Positions 46,790 to 56,821 of a stretch of DNA of 64,000 nucleotides are shown piece after piece. The stretch is taken from positions 1,178,001 through 1,242,000 of the forward strand of contig NZ_JAGVRK010000001.1 in the NCBI RefSeq assembly GCF_018283675.1. Reading direction: 5' to 3'. Numbering within the stretch: the first letter of the stretch is position 1; every line of letters starts with the position of its first letter. The position numbers were made by a program, and so were the translations under genes. Origin of the DNA: Metabacillus flavus (GTDB lineage: Bacteria > Bacillota > Bacilli > Bacillales > Bacillaceae). The notes under the pieces were generated by a model. It was not told where the DNA came from. It searched no databases and saw nothing but the letters and a program-made list of their open reading frames with translations.

Positions 46790-48130
46790 ATGGCAAAAGC
46801 AGCAGACCACGCAAGTACAAAGCGCATAACAGGCAATATTTTTAAAGGATCGGTCGGAAATTTAATCGAGTGGTATGACTGGTATGTATACTCCGCTTTC
46901 GCTGTGTATTTTTCAGCAGAATTCTTTCCTGCAGGAGATTCAACGAGCCAGCTGCTTAATACCGCAGCCATTTTTGCTGTAGGATTTTTAATGCGGCCGA
47001 TTGGCAGTCTCATAATGGGAAGATATGCGGATCGTCATGGGAGAAGGGCTGCGCTGACGCTGTCCATCACCATTATGGCGGCAGGATCTTTGATCATTGC
47101 CTGTACGCCGGGCTACAGTTCGATCGGTGTAATGGCTCCAGTCATACTTGTTCTTGCAAGGCTTCTCCAAGGACTTTCATTGGGTGGAGAATATGGTACA
47201 TCAGCTACATACTTATCTGAAATGGCCAGTTCGGGCCGCCGCGGATATTATTCAAGTTTTCAATACGTCACGCTGGTTGCCGGACAGCTTACCGCGTTAG
47301 GCGTTCAAATTATTCTTCAGCAAGTTCTTAGCGAACCAGATATGAATGCTTGGGGCTGGCGCATTCCGTTTGTTATTGGAGCGATGGGGGCCCTCGCGGT
47401 TTTATGGCTGAGGCGATCCATGGATGAGTCCGATCAGTTCGAAAAAATGGGCAAAGAAAAAAGAACGAATGCCGGGACCCTCAAGGTGCTGATGAAGTAT
47501 CCGAAAGCAGTATGGACAGTAGTCGGTCTGACACTCGGAGGAACGGTTGCATTTTACACATACACGACCTACTTGCAAAAATTCATGATTAATACATCAG
47601 GCATTCCAAAAGAAACCGTGAGCTGGATCAACTTTGCTGCACTTTTTATCTTTATTATTTTGCAGCCGCTAGCGGGAATGCTTTCAGACCGAATTGGAAG
47701 AAGACCTCTACTCATGTGCTTTGGCATACTGGGAACCATTCTTACCGTTCCGATCTTCCTGCTTCTCGAGCAAACGCAAAATCCAACCGGCGCGTTTTTG
47801 CTTATGATGACAGGGCTTATTATTGTGACCGGCTATACATCCATCAATGCAATCGTAAAAGCCGAGCTGTTTCCTACCCAAATCCGGGCACTGGGTGTTG
47901 GATTCCCTTATGCTTTAACAGTGGCAATCTTTGGTGGAACCGCCGAATTCATTGCTTTGTGGATGAAGAGTATGGGAGTGGAATGGCTGTTTTACGCCTA
48001 TGTCGCTCTCTGTATTGCCATTAGTTTTTTTACTTATTGGAGGATGACAGAGTCATCAAAGGATTCCCATTTGGAATCAGAGCTGAAGGCGGAGAAAGTG
48101 GAGATTTCCGATTCTGGTCACTCGATGTAA
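46790..48130 (+). CDS. kgtP: MFS transporter, metabolite:H+ symporter family, KgtP-like
   Basis: 446 residues, twelve membrane spans. NLIEWYDWYVYSAFAVYF at span 1, GFLMRPIGSLIMGRYADRHGRR (loop 2-3 motif), RLLQGLSLGGEYGTSATYLSEMA, YYSSFQYVTLVAGQL and KAELFPTQIRALGVGFPYAL follow E. coli 2-oxoglutarate permease KgtP closely from memory. It should import 2-oxoglutarate or a similar dicarboxylate with protons. AAGGAGG precedes the ATG. A cre-like site upstream suits a carbon-source gene. It interrupts the B. subtilis order (yjbA-trpS), so it may be a local insertion. Confidence 0.85.
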   Translation: MAKAADHASTKRITGNIFKGSVGNLIEWYDWYVYSAFAVYFSAEFFPAGDSTSQLLNTAAIFAVGFLMRPIGSLIMGRYADRHGRRAALTLSITIMAAGSLIIACTPGYSSIGVMAPVILVLARLLQGLSLGGEYGTSATYLSEMASSGRRGYYSSFQYVTLVAGQLTALGVQIILQQVLSEPDMNAWGWRIPFVIGAMGALAVLWLRRSMDESDQFEKMGKEKRTNAGTLKVLMKYPKAVWTVVGLTLGGTVAFYTYTTYLQKFMINTSGIPKETVSWINFAALFIFIILQPLAGMLSDRIGRRPLLMCFGILGTILTVPIFLLLEQTQNPTGAFLLMMTGLIIVTGYTSINAIVKAELFPTQIRALGVGFPYALTVAIFGGTAEFIALWMKSMGVEWLFYAYVALCIAISFFTYWRMTESSKDSHLESELKAEKVEISDSGHSM

Positions 48131-48138
48131 ACAAACGG

Positions 48139-48170
48139 TGATGCCTGGTCTCGCGGCCGGGCATCTTTTT
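48139..48170 (+). terminator. Terminator of the kgtP-like gene
   Basis: GATGCC...GGGCATC with an inner TGG/CCG extension, followed by TTTTT. Confidence 0.85.
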
Positions 48171-48229
48171 GAGTTTTGGAACAGGGTCTTTTTGCTTTAG
48201 AGCCGTTTGGCATGCGGTTATCAGGAAAT

Positions 48230-48528
48230 TGATAAGTGGAAAAAAGACCAAAAAAAAGTGCTTCCTCTCTTAGAATTTAGATTGGTTTTGGCTGATTTAC
48301 GCTGCAGGATGCTTGCTTTCCGCGGGGCGGGCGGTGAGCCTCCGCGGCGCAAGCGCCTGTGGGGTCTCACCTGTCCCGCTGCTCCCGCAGGAGTCGCGCA
48401 CCTTCCGCTCCAATCAGCCTAACCAGAATTGTTCTAAGTACCTATATAAAATTACACCCATGCGAATGCTTTCACAACGTCAAGGGGTTTCGATCATTTT
48501 CTATCAGTAAGACTTTTTAGACAGTCTC
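48230..48528 (+). mobile_element. MITE-like element copy C (family 2)
   Basis: Contains the GC-rich core (about 48311-48424) inside the family 2 arms GATTGGTTTTGGCTGATTT and CCAATCAGCCTAACC. The right end GACTTTTTAGACAGTCTC (48511-48528) is a family 2 terminal repeat. The left end has diverged and is placed only roughly. It lies with two terminators in the 457-bp gene-free space between the kgtP-like gene and trpS. Confidence 0.7.
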
Positions 48529-48553
48529 TTTTTTTCCTCAAACCTGCTCGTAT

Positions 48554-48579
48554 AAAAAAAGCCCAGCTAGGCTGAGCTT
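48554..48579 (-). terminator. Terminator of trpS
   Basis: On the minus strand AGCTCAGC/GCTGGGCT (one G-U pair) followed by seven T residues. Confidence 0.88.
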
Positions 48580-48587
48580 CCTTCTAA

Positions 48588-49604
<1,017 letters not shown>

Positions 49605-49627
49605 TTACGGCTCTGTGTTAAGCCAAT

Positions 49628-49855
49628 AAAAAAAGGCCCACTCATCCCTGAAGAAGGGACGAATGAACCGTGGTGCCACCCTGATTGCTCTCCGATCCAA
49701 CGGAAAGCCGCTTAAAATCCTTTAACGCAGGACATACGGCATTGCCTAATTCTATTTCGGCATGCGGCTCAAAAGTCCATTCCACGAAGTTCAATGCCTG
49801 ATTTCCAGCAGCCTCAGGCTCTCTGCAAATGAATAATCCGTGTACTACTCTTTAT
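49628..49855 (-). ncRNA. T-box leader of trpS
   Basis: On the minus strand AGGGTGGCACCACGG (about 49668-49682) is the T-box core that binds the uncharged tRNA acceptor end. It is followed by a terminator stem CGTCCCTTCTTCAGGGATG and a T-run ending at about 49628. Further upstream is a long hairpin with ...CGTGGAATGGACTTTTGAGC..., which offers UGG codons as tryptophan specifier. Uncharged tRNA-Trp promotes read-through. Confidence 0.95.
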
Positions 49856-49882
49856 CATAGCCGGTACATTTAACTGATACAT

Positions 49883-49911
49883 ATTATAAAAAAGAAATGC
49901 TTTTCGTGCAA
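49883..49911 (-). promoter_or_regulatory. SigA promoter of trpS
   Basis: On the minus strand TTGCAC (49906-49911) and a perfect TATAAT (49883-49888) are 17 bases apart, giving a start about 20 bases before the T-box leader. The -35 abuts the stop codon of the upstream membrane-protein gene. Confidence 0.85.
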
Positions 49912-50265
49912 CTATACATAGTATAGGCCAAGCCCGATCATCATTAAACCTAATAAGGCCAAACTGGCAAACAGGAGAGGGGAAACGGAAAAGGAAACGA
50001 GCTCGGAAAATGGACGCATGCTCTGCGCTTCTTCTTTATCCATATCTTTCCCGTTAATTTTAAACGTCCTTCTCATCCCATAAGTAGCAGCATCGAAAAA
50101 TCCGCTCTGCGCAACCGTCCCGAATAAAGAAGCGAACAGTAGAAAGCCGCCAACAATAAAAGAGGAATTAATAAAACCAAGAAGAGTCAGCTCTCTATAG
50201 TATAGAAAACATCCAATGAGGGAAATGGCCAATCCACCCAGGAAAATAAAGACGCTTTTTTTCAA
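49912..50265 (-). CDS. Small membrane protein, DUF3899-like
   Basis: 117 residues with three or four hydrophobic segments (FIFLGGLAISLIGCFLYY, GFINSSFIVGGFLLFASLFG, LLFASLALLGLMMIGLGLYY) and a charged loop with RRTFKINGKDMDKEEAQ. The segment FGTVAQSGFFDAATYG resembles the DUF3899 family as I recall it. Function unknown. The ATG follows AAAGCGGTGATT. Confidence 0.78.
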   Translation of the reverse strand: MKKSVFIFLGGLAISLIGCFLYYRELTLLGFINSSFIVGGFLLFASLFGTVAQSGFFDAATYGMRRTFKINGKDMDKEEAQSMRPFSELVSFSVSPLLFASLALLGLMMIGLGLYYV

Positions 50266-50644
50266 CTGGAATCACCGCTTTCTAATGAATAATACTAGTA
50301 TAACCATAATATTTCGTGTGAGGTTCATTATATTTGAAAAGTAGCACACACATTTATATCCCTATATTTTACCATTATGCATAGGGAATCTTACACTCTC
50401 TTTACATAAACATTAATTATTTTTTACAGACACCCTGCTTGTCAAGGCTAAGCTAGCAACTTTTTAAAAATTCTCTGAAATATAAAACGAAACAACTAGG
50501 TACAAAGAACTATTTTTATAGGCCTGAATTATTAGTATTATTGCATTTGTGTAAATTTTTTTAAAAAAACACATGTACAAATATTTAAAAGCTTGTATAA
50601 TAATCCTTGTAAGAATTATCAGAAAATAAAAGGGGGTCAAACAA
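50266..50644 (+). promoter_or_regulatory. AT-rich control region of oppA
   Basis: 379 bases without a gene. A TATAAT at 50596-50601 with TGTACA 16 bases upstream (50574-50579) is a possible promoter, giving a leader of about 38 bases. The remaining sequence is very AT-rich with no repeat, riboswitch or palindrome that I can defend. Confidence 0.5.
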
Positions 50645-52333
50645 GTGAAAAATTCTAAATTTTCACTTCTAGTAGTACTTACTTTAGTCCTTAGTTTGTT
50701 CTTGACTGCTTGCTACGGCGGCAACAAAAACGAATCAAGCACTACGCCTAAGGATAACGGTAATGGCGAAAAAGCAGAAACACCATCTGTACCACAAGAA
50801 CTTAAAGTTTTTGAAAGTGCTGAGCTTCCGTCCATGGACAGCGTTATGGCTGAGGATGCAGCAAGCTTCGAAATCATCAATAACGTTAATGAAGGACTTT
50901 ACCGCTTGGATAAAGACCAACAGGCAATCCCGGCTGTTGCTAGTGAAGATCCAGCTGAAAGCGAAGATAAGCTAACTTACACTATTAAACTTAAAGATAA
51001 CGCTAAATGGACAAACGGAGATCCTGTAACAGCAAACGATTTCGTTTTTGCATGGCAGCGCGCTCTTGACCCTAAAACAGCTTCTCCTTACGGCCCATAC
51101 ATGATGATCGGCAAAATCGCTAATGCTGACAAGGTTTATGACCAATCTGCTAAACCTGAAGAGCTTGGTGTTAAAGCAATCGACGATCATACTCTTGAAG
51201 TAAAACTTGTAAAGCCTATCACTTATTTCAAAGAATTGATGGCATTCCCATCCTTCTACCCGCAAAACAAAAAATTTGTTGAAGAAAAAGGCGACAAATT
51301 TGGAACAAATGCAGAAAACCTAGTATTTAACGGACCATTCAAAATGACTGATTGGGGCGGACCTACTGCATCCTCTTGGAAACTTGAGAAAAATGCAGAC
51401 TACTGGGATGCTGCTAATGTAAAACTTGAAACTATCCAATTCAACGTTTCTAAAGATCCTCAAGCATCTGTAAATGCTTTTGAATCTGGTGAAGCGGATA
51501 AAACTCCTAAACTTGCAACTGCTGCTATCATCTCTCAATACGAGAATGACGACCAAATGGAAAGATTCCTTGAGCCATCTGTATGGTGGATCAAGATGAA
51601 CCAAAAGAATCCTGCACTTAAAAATGAAAACATCCGCCGCGCAATAGCGTTAGCTGTGGACAGAAAAGCGCTTGTTGATGATGTACTGCAAAATGGATCT
51701 ATCATTGCTGACGGTATCGTTCCAAAAGAATTCGCAGCTGATGATTCTGGAAAAGACTTCCGTGAAACAGGCAAATACCTTGAAACAAATAAAGAAGAAG
51801 CGAAAAAACTTTGGGCACAAGGCTTAAAAGAGCTTGGCGAATCTAAACTTAATCTTGGATATGTGAGCCAGGATACTGAAACAGCTAAACTAGAAGCTTC
51901 TTTTGTAAAAGAGCAGCTGGAAACAACTCTTGAAGGACTAACAATTGAAGTGAAGAGCGTACCTTTCAAAATCCGTTTGGATCTTGAAGACAAAATGGAT
52001 TACGACCTATTGAATGGCGGATGGGGCCCTGATTACCAAAATCCAATGACATACATGGATCTTTGGATCACTGACGGAGCACAAAACAAAATGGCTTATT
52101 CTAATCCAAAATTCGATGATCTAATCAAACAAGCTGACAAAGAAACTGACCTGAATAAACAATTCGAAATCTTCGCTCAAGCTGAAAAAGTTCTTCTTGA
52201 AGAGGATGTAGCACTTTCTCCACTTTACCAGCGTTCAGTAAACGTACTGGTAAAAGAAAAAGTTAAAGGTCTTGTTCACCACAACATCGGTGGTGAGTAC
52301 AGCTACCAATGGGTAACAATTGAAGGCGAATAA
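50645..52333 (+). CDS. oppA: Oligopeptide ABC transporter, substrate-binding lipoprotein
   Basis: 562 residues. The signal peptide ends in FLTAC (lipobox, Cys about 23) and leads to a long family 5 peptide-binding protein (INNVNEGLYRLDKDQQAIPAVASE, WTNGDPVTANDFVFAWQRALDP, NENIRRAIALAVDRKALVDDVL). It captures oligopeptides, including signalling peptides, for OppBCDF. GTG start behind AGGGGGT. Codon use is strongly biased, as in highly expressed genes. A hairpin separates it from oppB. Confidence 0.95.
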   Translation: MKNSKFSLLVVLTLVLSLFLTACYGGNKNESSTTPKDNGNGEKAETPSVPQELKVFESAELPSMDSVMAEDAASFEIINNVNEGLYRLDKDQQAIPAVASEDPAESEDKLTYTIKLKDNAKWTNGDPVTANDFVFAWQRALDPKTASPYGPYMMIGKIANADKVYDQSAKPEELGVKAIDDHTLEVKLVKPITYFKELMAFPSFYPQNKKFVEEKGDKFGTNAENLVFNGPFKMTDWGGPTASSWKLEKNADYWDAANVKLETIQFNVSKDPQASVNAFESGEADKTPKLATAAIISQYENDDQMERFLEPSVWWIKMNQKNPALKNENIRRAIALAVDRKALVDDVLQNGSIIADGIVPKEFAADDSGKDFRETGKYLETNKEEAKKLWAQGLKELGESKLNLGYVSQDTETAKLEASFVKEQLETTLEGLTIEVKSVPFKIRLDLEDKMDYDLLNGGWGPDYQNPMTYMDLWITDGAQNKMAYSNPKFDDLIKQADKETDLNKQFEIFAQAEKVLLEEDVALSPLYQRSVNVLVKEKVKGLVHHNIGGEYSYQWVTIEGE

Positions 52334-52374
52334 GCAAATTAAATAGCAATAAACTATTTTTCTATGAACAGTAG

Positions 52375-52404
52375 AAGAGAGTATAGAAATATACTCTCTT
52401 TTTA
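52375..52404 (+). terminator. Intercistronic terminator-like hairpin between oppA and oppB
   Basis: AAGAGAGTAT/ATACTCTCTT around a six-base loop and then TTT. It would stop a fraction of transcripts and favour OppA over the membrane subunits. Confidence 0.82.
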
Positions 52405-52463
52405 CCTATCGTCAAATTGTCGAAATTCGTTGAATATTGCATTAATTAGGAGGTGTCTGCATC

Positions 52464-53396
52464 ATGACAAAATACATCTTGCAACGTATTGTTTATATGA
52501 TAATCACTTTGTTCATTGTTGTTTCTGCAACCTTTTTCCTCATGAAACTAATCCCTGGAAGTCCATTTAACTCTGCAGAAAAATTATCAGAGGCACAGCT
52601 GCAGATTATGAATGAAAAATACGGACTGAATGATCCCGTGCCTGTACAATATGTAAAGTACATGGGCGGAATGCTGAAAGGCGACCTGGGTACATCCTTC
52701 CAATTCAATAACACTCCCGTAACCACTATCCTTGCCGATGGAATTGGTCCTTCTGCCACACTTGGTTTACAGGCAATGTTCTTTGGAACAATTATTGGTA
52801 TTTTCCTCGGGGTTATCGCAGCTCTGAAACAAAACACATGGATCGATTACGGTTCTACTTTTTTGGCGGTTGTTGGTAAATCAATACCATCATTTGTTTT
52901 TGCTGCATTGCTTCAGTATTATATCGCACGAGAACTTGGCTGGTTTCCGGTTATGCTATGGAACGGACCCGAGTACAGTGTTTTGCCGACTGTTGCCCTT
53001 GCCATGTTCCCAATTTCAATTGCCGCACGGTTTATGCGTACTGAGATGATCGATGTACTGAACTCAGACTATATTACATTAGCCAAAGCCAAAGGTGCCA
53101 GCAGTTTTCAAATATCTATGAAACATGCTCTTCGAAACGCGCTTATTCCAGTTGTTACTGTACTTGCTCCGTTAGCTGTCGGATTAATGACTGGTTCGCT
53201 TGTTATTGAGAAGATTTTTGGTATTCCTGGAATCGGGGAGCAGTTCGTTAAATCCATCGTTACGAATGATTATCCGGTAATTATGGGAACTTCAATTCTT
53301 TTCGCAACATTATTTGTGGTGGTAATTCTATTAGTGGACATTCTATATGGCGTAATTGATCCGCGTATCCGTGTGAGTGGGGGGAGCAGCAAATGA
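52464..53396 (+). CDS. oppB: Oligopeptide ABC transporter permease OppB
   Basis: 310 residues, six membrane spans; MTKYILQRIVYMIITLFIVVSATFFLMKLIPGSP is the family start. The EAA loop is at LAKAKGASSFQISMKHALRNALIPVVTVLA, and VIEKIFGIPGIGEQFVKS follows. Pairs with OppC. AGGAGGTG precedes the ATG; 4-bp overlap with oppC. Confidence 0.96.
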   Translation: MTKYILQRIVYMIITLFIVVSATFFLMKLIPGSPFNSAEKLSEAQLQIMNEKYGLNDPVPVQYVKYMGGMLKGDLGTSFQFNNTPVTTILADGIGPSATLGLQAMFFGTIIGIFLGVIAALKQNTWIDYGSTFLAVVGKSIPSFVFAALLQYYIARELGWFPVMLWNGPEYSVLPTVALAMFPISIAARFMRTEMIDVLNSDYITLAKAKGASSFQISMKHALRNALIPVVTVLAPLAVGLMTGSLVIEKIFGIPGIGEQFVKSIVTNDYPVIMGTSILFATLFVVVILLVDILYGVIDPRIRVSGGSSK

Positions 53397-54418
53397 TAAA
53401 CACAGAAAAGAAATCACAGGACTTGTTCGTCCCTGCCCCGCTTGATTCTACAAAAAGCGAACGTATTGAAAAACCGAGTTTAAACTATTGGCAGGATAGC
53501 TGGCTGAGAATTAAGAAAAATAAAGCCGCTATTGTAAGTTTAATTGTCTTATTTCTAATTGTGATTATGGCATTTGTCGGACCTTTCATGACCCCGCACA
53601 GTGCACGTGAACAAAATACAAAGCATTCCAATTTGCCACCTCGTATTCAAGGAATTGAAAATGTAAGCTGGCTTCCATTTGATGGAGAACTTAAGAAAAA
53701 AGATGGTACTATAATTCAGCCTTATGAGCAGCGCGAAGTTAAAGAGTATTATTGGTTTGGAACAGATCAGCTTGGACGTGACATCTTCGCCCGTATTTGG
53801 AAAGGAACACAAATTTCTCTTTTAATTGCCTTTGTCGCATCATTGATTGATTTGCTGGTTGGGGTGGCATACGGTGCGATCTCCGGTTATATAGGGGGAA
53901 AAGTAGACGGCTTTATGCAGAGGATTATTGAAATCCTTGTAGGGATACCGAATTTAGTCGTTGTAATTCTTATGATTTTGATCCTTAAACCAGGTATCAT
54001 TCCTATTATTATTGCTTTGACCATTACAGGATGGACAACAATGGCTCGTGTCGTACGAGCATCTGTATTAAGGATGAAAAACCAGGAGTTTGTGCTTGCC
54101 TCCAGAACATTAGGAGCTTCTGATGCTAAAATTATTTTCAGACATATGCTTCCAAACATGTTTGGAGTTATGATCATTAATACAATGTTCAGTATTCCTA
54201 ATGCCATTTTCTTTGAAGCTTTCTTAAGCTTTATCGGGTTAGGTCTTCAGGATCCAAATGCATCACTCGGAACGCTTGTAAATGATGGTTTTAGAAGTAT
54301 GATTTTATTCCCATATCAAATGATGATTCCGGCAATTATGATTGCCCTTCTAATGGTAGCATTCAACTTGATTGCAGATGGATTGCGTGATGCGCTTGAT
54401 CCAAAAATGCGCGACTAA
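53393..54418 (+). CDS. oppC: Oligopeptide ABC transporter permease OppC
   Basis: 341 residues. A cytoplasmic N-terminal tail of about 40 residues, then six spans; the FGTDQLGRDIFARIWKGTQISL segment and the EAA loop RVVRASVLRMKNQEFVLASRTLGASD...HMLPN are typical. The 4-bp overlap with oppB (ATGA) couples translation. Confidence 0.96.
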   Translation: MINTEKKSQDLFVPAPLDSTKSERIEKPSLNYWQDSWLRIKKNKAAIVSLIVLFLIVIMAFVGPFMTPHSAREQNTKHSNLPPRIQGIENVSWLPFDGELKKKDGTIIQPYEQREVKEYYWFGTDQLGRDIFARIWKGTQISLLIAFVASLIDLLVGVAYGAISGYIGGKVDGFMQRIIEILVGIPNLVVVILMILILKPGIIPIIIALTITGWTTMARVVRASVLRMKNQEFVLASRTLGASDAKIIFRHMLPNMFGVMIINTMFSIPNAIFFEAFLSFIGLGLQDPNASLGTLVNDGFRSMILFPYQMMIPAIMIALLMVAFNLIADGLRDALDPKMRD

Positions 54419-54433
54419 GGCAGGTGAACGATA

Positions 54434-55477
54434 ATGGAAAAAGTATTAGAAGTTAAAGACCTTGAAATCTCCTTCCATACGTTTGGCGGAGAAGTTCAAG
54501 CCATACGTAATGTGAGTTTTGATTTATATAAAGGGGAAACTCTTGCGATTGTAGGAGAATCCGGTTCCGGAAAATCAGTAACAACTAAATCCATTATGAG
54601 GCTTCTTCCTGAAAGCAATTCTGAAATTAAGAATGGCAGCATTCTTTTTGAAGGCAAGGATTTAACGAAGCTAAAAGAAAAACAAATGCAAAAAATCCGC
54701 GGAAAAGACATCTCGATGATTTTCCAGGATCCGATGACTTCCTTAAATCCAACCATGACAGTCGGCAAGCAGATTATGGAGCCGATTATCCGTCACCAAA
54801 ATTTGAGCAGGGGAGAGGCTAAACGCCGTGCGATTGACCTGCTGAAGCTGGTAGGGATCCCGATGCCTGAAGAACGCTTTAAGCAATATCCCCACCAATT
54901 TTCAGGCGGTATGAGACAGCGTGTGGTCATCGCGATTGCTCTTGCCTGCAACCCTAAGGTTTTGATTGCAGATGAACCTACAACTGCTCTGGATGTTACC
55001 ATTCAAGCTCAAATTCTTGATTTAATGAAAGAACTGCAAAAGAAAATTGATACGTCGATTATCTTTATTACCCATGACCTTGGTGTAGTAGCAAATGTAG
55101 CTGACCGTGTAGCTGTTATGTACGGTGGTAAAATAGTGGAATACGGTACAGCTGACGAAATTTTCTACAATCCAAAACATCCTTATACTTGGGGACTAAT
55201 CAGTTCCATGCCGGATTTGGATTCTAAAGAAGATGAGTTGTTCTCCATTCCGGGAACACCGCCTGATTTGCTGGCTCCGCCGAAAGGGGATGCATTCGCT
55301 GCCCGTAATCCTTTTGCGCTGAAAATTGATTTGGAAGAGCAGCCGCCTTTCTTTAAAATTTCGAATTCTCATTATGTTGCCTCCTGGCTCTATCATGAAA
55401 ATGCACCGCAAGTTGAACCGCCGGAAGCGGTCAAAAAGAGAATGCGTCAGTTCCCTGAAATTAAGGAGGGAAAATAA
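54434..55477 (+). CDS. oppD: Oligopeptide ABC transporter ATPase OppD
   Basis: 347 residues. Walker A GESGSGKS, signature FSGGMRQR, Walker B VLIADEPTTALD, switch THDLG, and the C-terminal oligopeptide-type extension (GTPPDLLAPPKGDAFAARNPFA), in which the iron-sulfur cysteines seen in some OppD are absent. It works as a heterodimer with OppF. AAGGAGG near its end is the ribosome site of oppF. Confidence 0.96.
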   Translation: MEKVLEVKDLEISFHTFGGEVQAIRNVSFDLYKGETLAIVGESGSGKSVTTKSIMRLLPESNSEIKNGSILFEGKDLTKLKEKQMQKIRGKDISMIFQDPMTSLNPTMTVGKQIMEPIIRHQNLSRGEAKRRAIDLLKLVGIPMPEERFKQYPHQFSGGMRQRVVIAIALACNPKVLIADEPTTALDVTIQAQILDLMKELQKKIDTSIIFITHDLGVVANVADRVAVMYGGKIVEYGTADEIFYNPKHPYTWGLISSMPDLDSKEDELFSIPGTPPDLLAPPKGDAFAARNPFALKIDLEEQPPFFKISNSHYVASWLYHENAPQVEPPEAVKKRMRQFPEIKEGK

Positions 55478-55478
55478 A

Positions 55479-56423
55479 ATGGCAAAAGAAAAATTGCTCG
55501 AAGTTAGAAATTTAAAGCAGTATTTCAATAAAGGAAAATCCAACGAAGTAAGAGCAGTTGATAACGTCTCATTTGATATTTTCAAAGGGGAAACACTTGG
55601 ACTGGTTGGGGAATCCGGATGCGGTAAATCCACAACAGGCCGTACAATCATTCGCCTGTACGATGCTACAGGCGGAGAAGTATTATTTGACGGAGAGAAC
55701 GTTCATGGGAAAAAGAATAAATCCCAGCTGAAGAAGTTCAACCGTAAAATGCAAATGATCTTCCAGGATCCTTATGCTTCTCTAAATCCCAGACTGAAAG
55801 TATCAGAAATCATTGCAGAAGGCATTGATATTCATGGGCTTGCTAAATCATCCAAAGAACGTATGGACCGAGTAGTTGAGCTATTGGAAACAGTCGGATT
55901 AAACCGGGAGCATGCGAACCGTTATCCGCATGAATTCAGCGGCGGACAGCGGCAGCGGATTGGAATTGCACGTGCTCTTGCAGTGGATCCTGAATTCATC
56001 ATCGCTGATGAGCCAATCTCTGCATTGGATGTATCCATTCAAGCTCAAGTTGTAAATCTGCTTAAAAAGCTTCAAAAAGAAAAAGGCTTAACGTTTTTAT
56101 TCATCGCCCATGATTTATCCATGGTGAAATATATTAGTGACCGTATTGGGGTTATGTACTACGGAAAATTAGTAGAACTTGCGGAAGCGGATGAGCTTTA
56201 TAAAAATCCAATTCACCCTTATACACAAGCGCTATTATCTGCAATCCCTCTGCCCGATCCCGATTATGAGCGCGCACGTGTAAGAAAGGCGTATGAGCCT
56301 TCTAAACACAAATTGCAGCCCGGTGAAGAGATGGAGCTTCGCGAAGTAAAACCAGGACACTTCGTAATGTGCTCAAATGAAGAGTTCACTCAATATCAAA
56401 AACAATATGCTGCTACTATTTAA
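55479..56423 (+). CDS. oppF: Oligopeptide ABC transporter ATPase OppF
   Basis: 314 residues from the ATG at 55479, one base after the oppD stop. Walker A GESGCGKS, signature FSGGQRQR, Walker B FIIADEPISALD and AHDLS. A longer frame from 55326 lies inside oppD and is rejected. The stop codon TAA (56421-56423) is part of the 8-bp target duplication of MITE copy B. Confidence 0.96.
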   Translation: MAKEKLLEVRNLKQYFNKGKSNEVRAVDNVSFDIFKGETLGLVGESGCGKSTTGRTIIRLYDATGGEVLFDGENVHGKKNKSQLKKFNRKMQMIFQDPYASLNPRLKVSEIIAEGIDIHGLAKSSKERMDRVVELLETVGLNREHANRYPHEFSGGQRQRIGIARALAVDPEFIIADEPISALDVSIQAQVVNLLKKLQKEKGLTFLFIAHDLSMVKYISDRIGVMYYGKLVELAEADELYKNPIHPYTQALLSAIPLPDPDYERARVRKAYEPSKHKLQPGEEMELREVKPGHFVMCSNEEFTQYQKQYAATI

Positions 56424-56428
56424 TAGAA

Positions 56429-56611
56429 GGCTCTGTTAAAGCCTGATGTTGATTTTTAACACCTGTTGATTGGAGTGGAAGGCGCGAGACTCCTGCGGGA
56501 GCAGCGGGACAGGTGAGACCCCGCAGGCGCAAAGCGGCGAGGAGGCTCACCGCCCGCCCCGCGGAAAGCGAGCGCCTGCAACGGAAATCAACAGCCAAGT
56601 TTAACAGAGCC
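56429..56611 (-). mobile_element. MITE copy B, 183 bp, 8-bp target duplication
   Basis: Terminal inverted repeats GGCTCTGTTAAA (56429-56440) and TTTAACAGAGCC (56600-56611) are perfect. Exact direct repeats TAATAGAA flank them (56421-56428 and 56612-56619). Inside is the same GC-rich core as copy A, in the opposite orientation. It occupies most of the gene-free space after oppF and separates oppF from its terminator. Confidence 0.95.
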
Positions 56612-56621
56612 TAATAGAAAG

Positions 56622-56658
56622 AAAACGCACTGACCTTAACGAGTCAGTGCGTTTTTTA
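56622..56658 (+). terminator. Terminator of the opp operon
   Basis: AAAACGCACTGAC/GTCAGTGCGTTTT with an eight-base loop, then TT. It lies directly behind the MITE. Confidence 0.92.
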
Positions 56659-56821
56659 TTCTGTGCAGGTATCACGGCATTCAGAATAGCAAATTTCAGC
56701 CTTTTAATAGGCGGATTGGCTCATTTTGTATTTTTGCATAATGTGCGGTATATCCTCTATCAACCTATGTAAAACTGCCCTATACTTTTATATAGAGTGA
56801 TTAATAAGGAGGAACCGGAGC

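Noticed and set aside
55326-55478. Upstream extension of oppF
   Set aside because: Inside oppD; the ATG at 55479 has AAGGAGG and the normal N-terminus.
56416-56598. Leftward 60-codon frame in MITE copy B, and similar frames at 48313-48510
   Set aside because: Translations of the GC-rich core; the frames differ between copies, so the core is not a coding unit.
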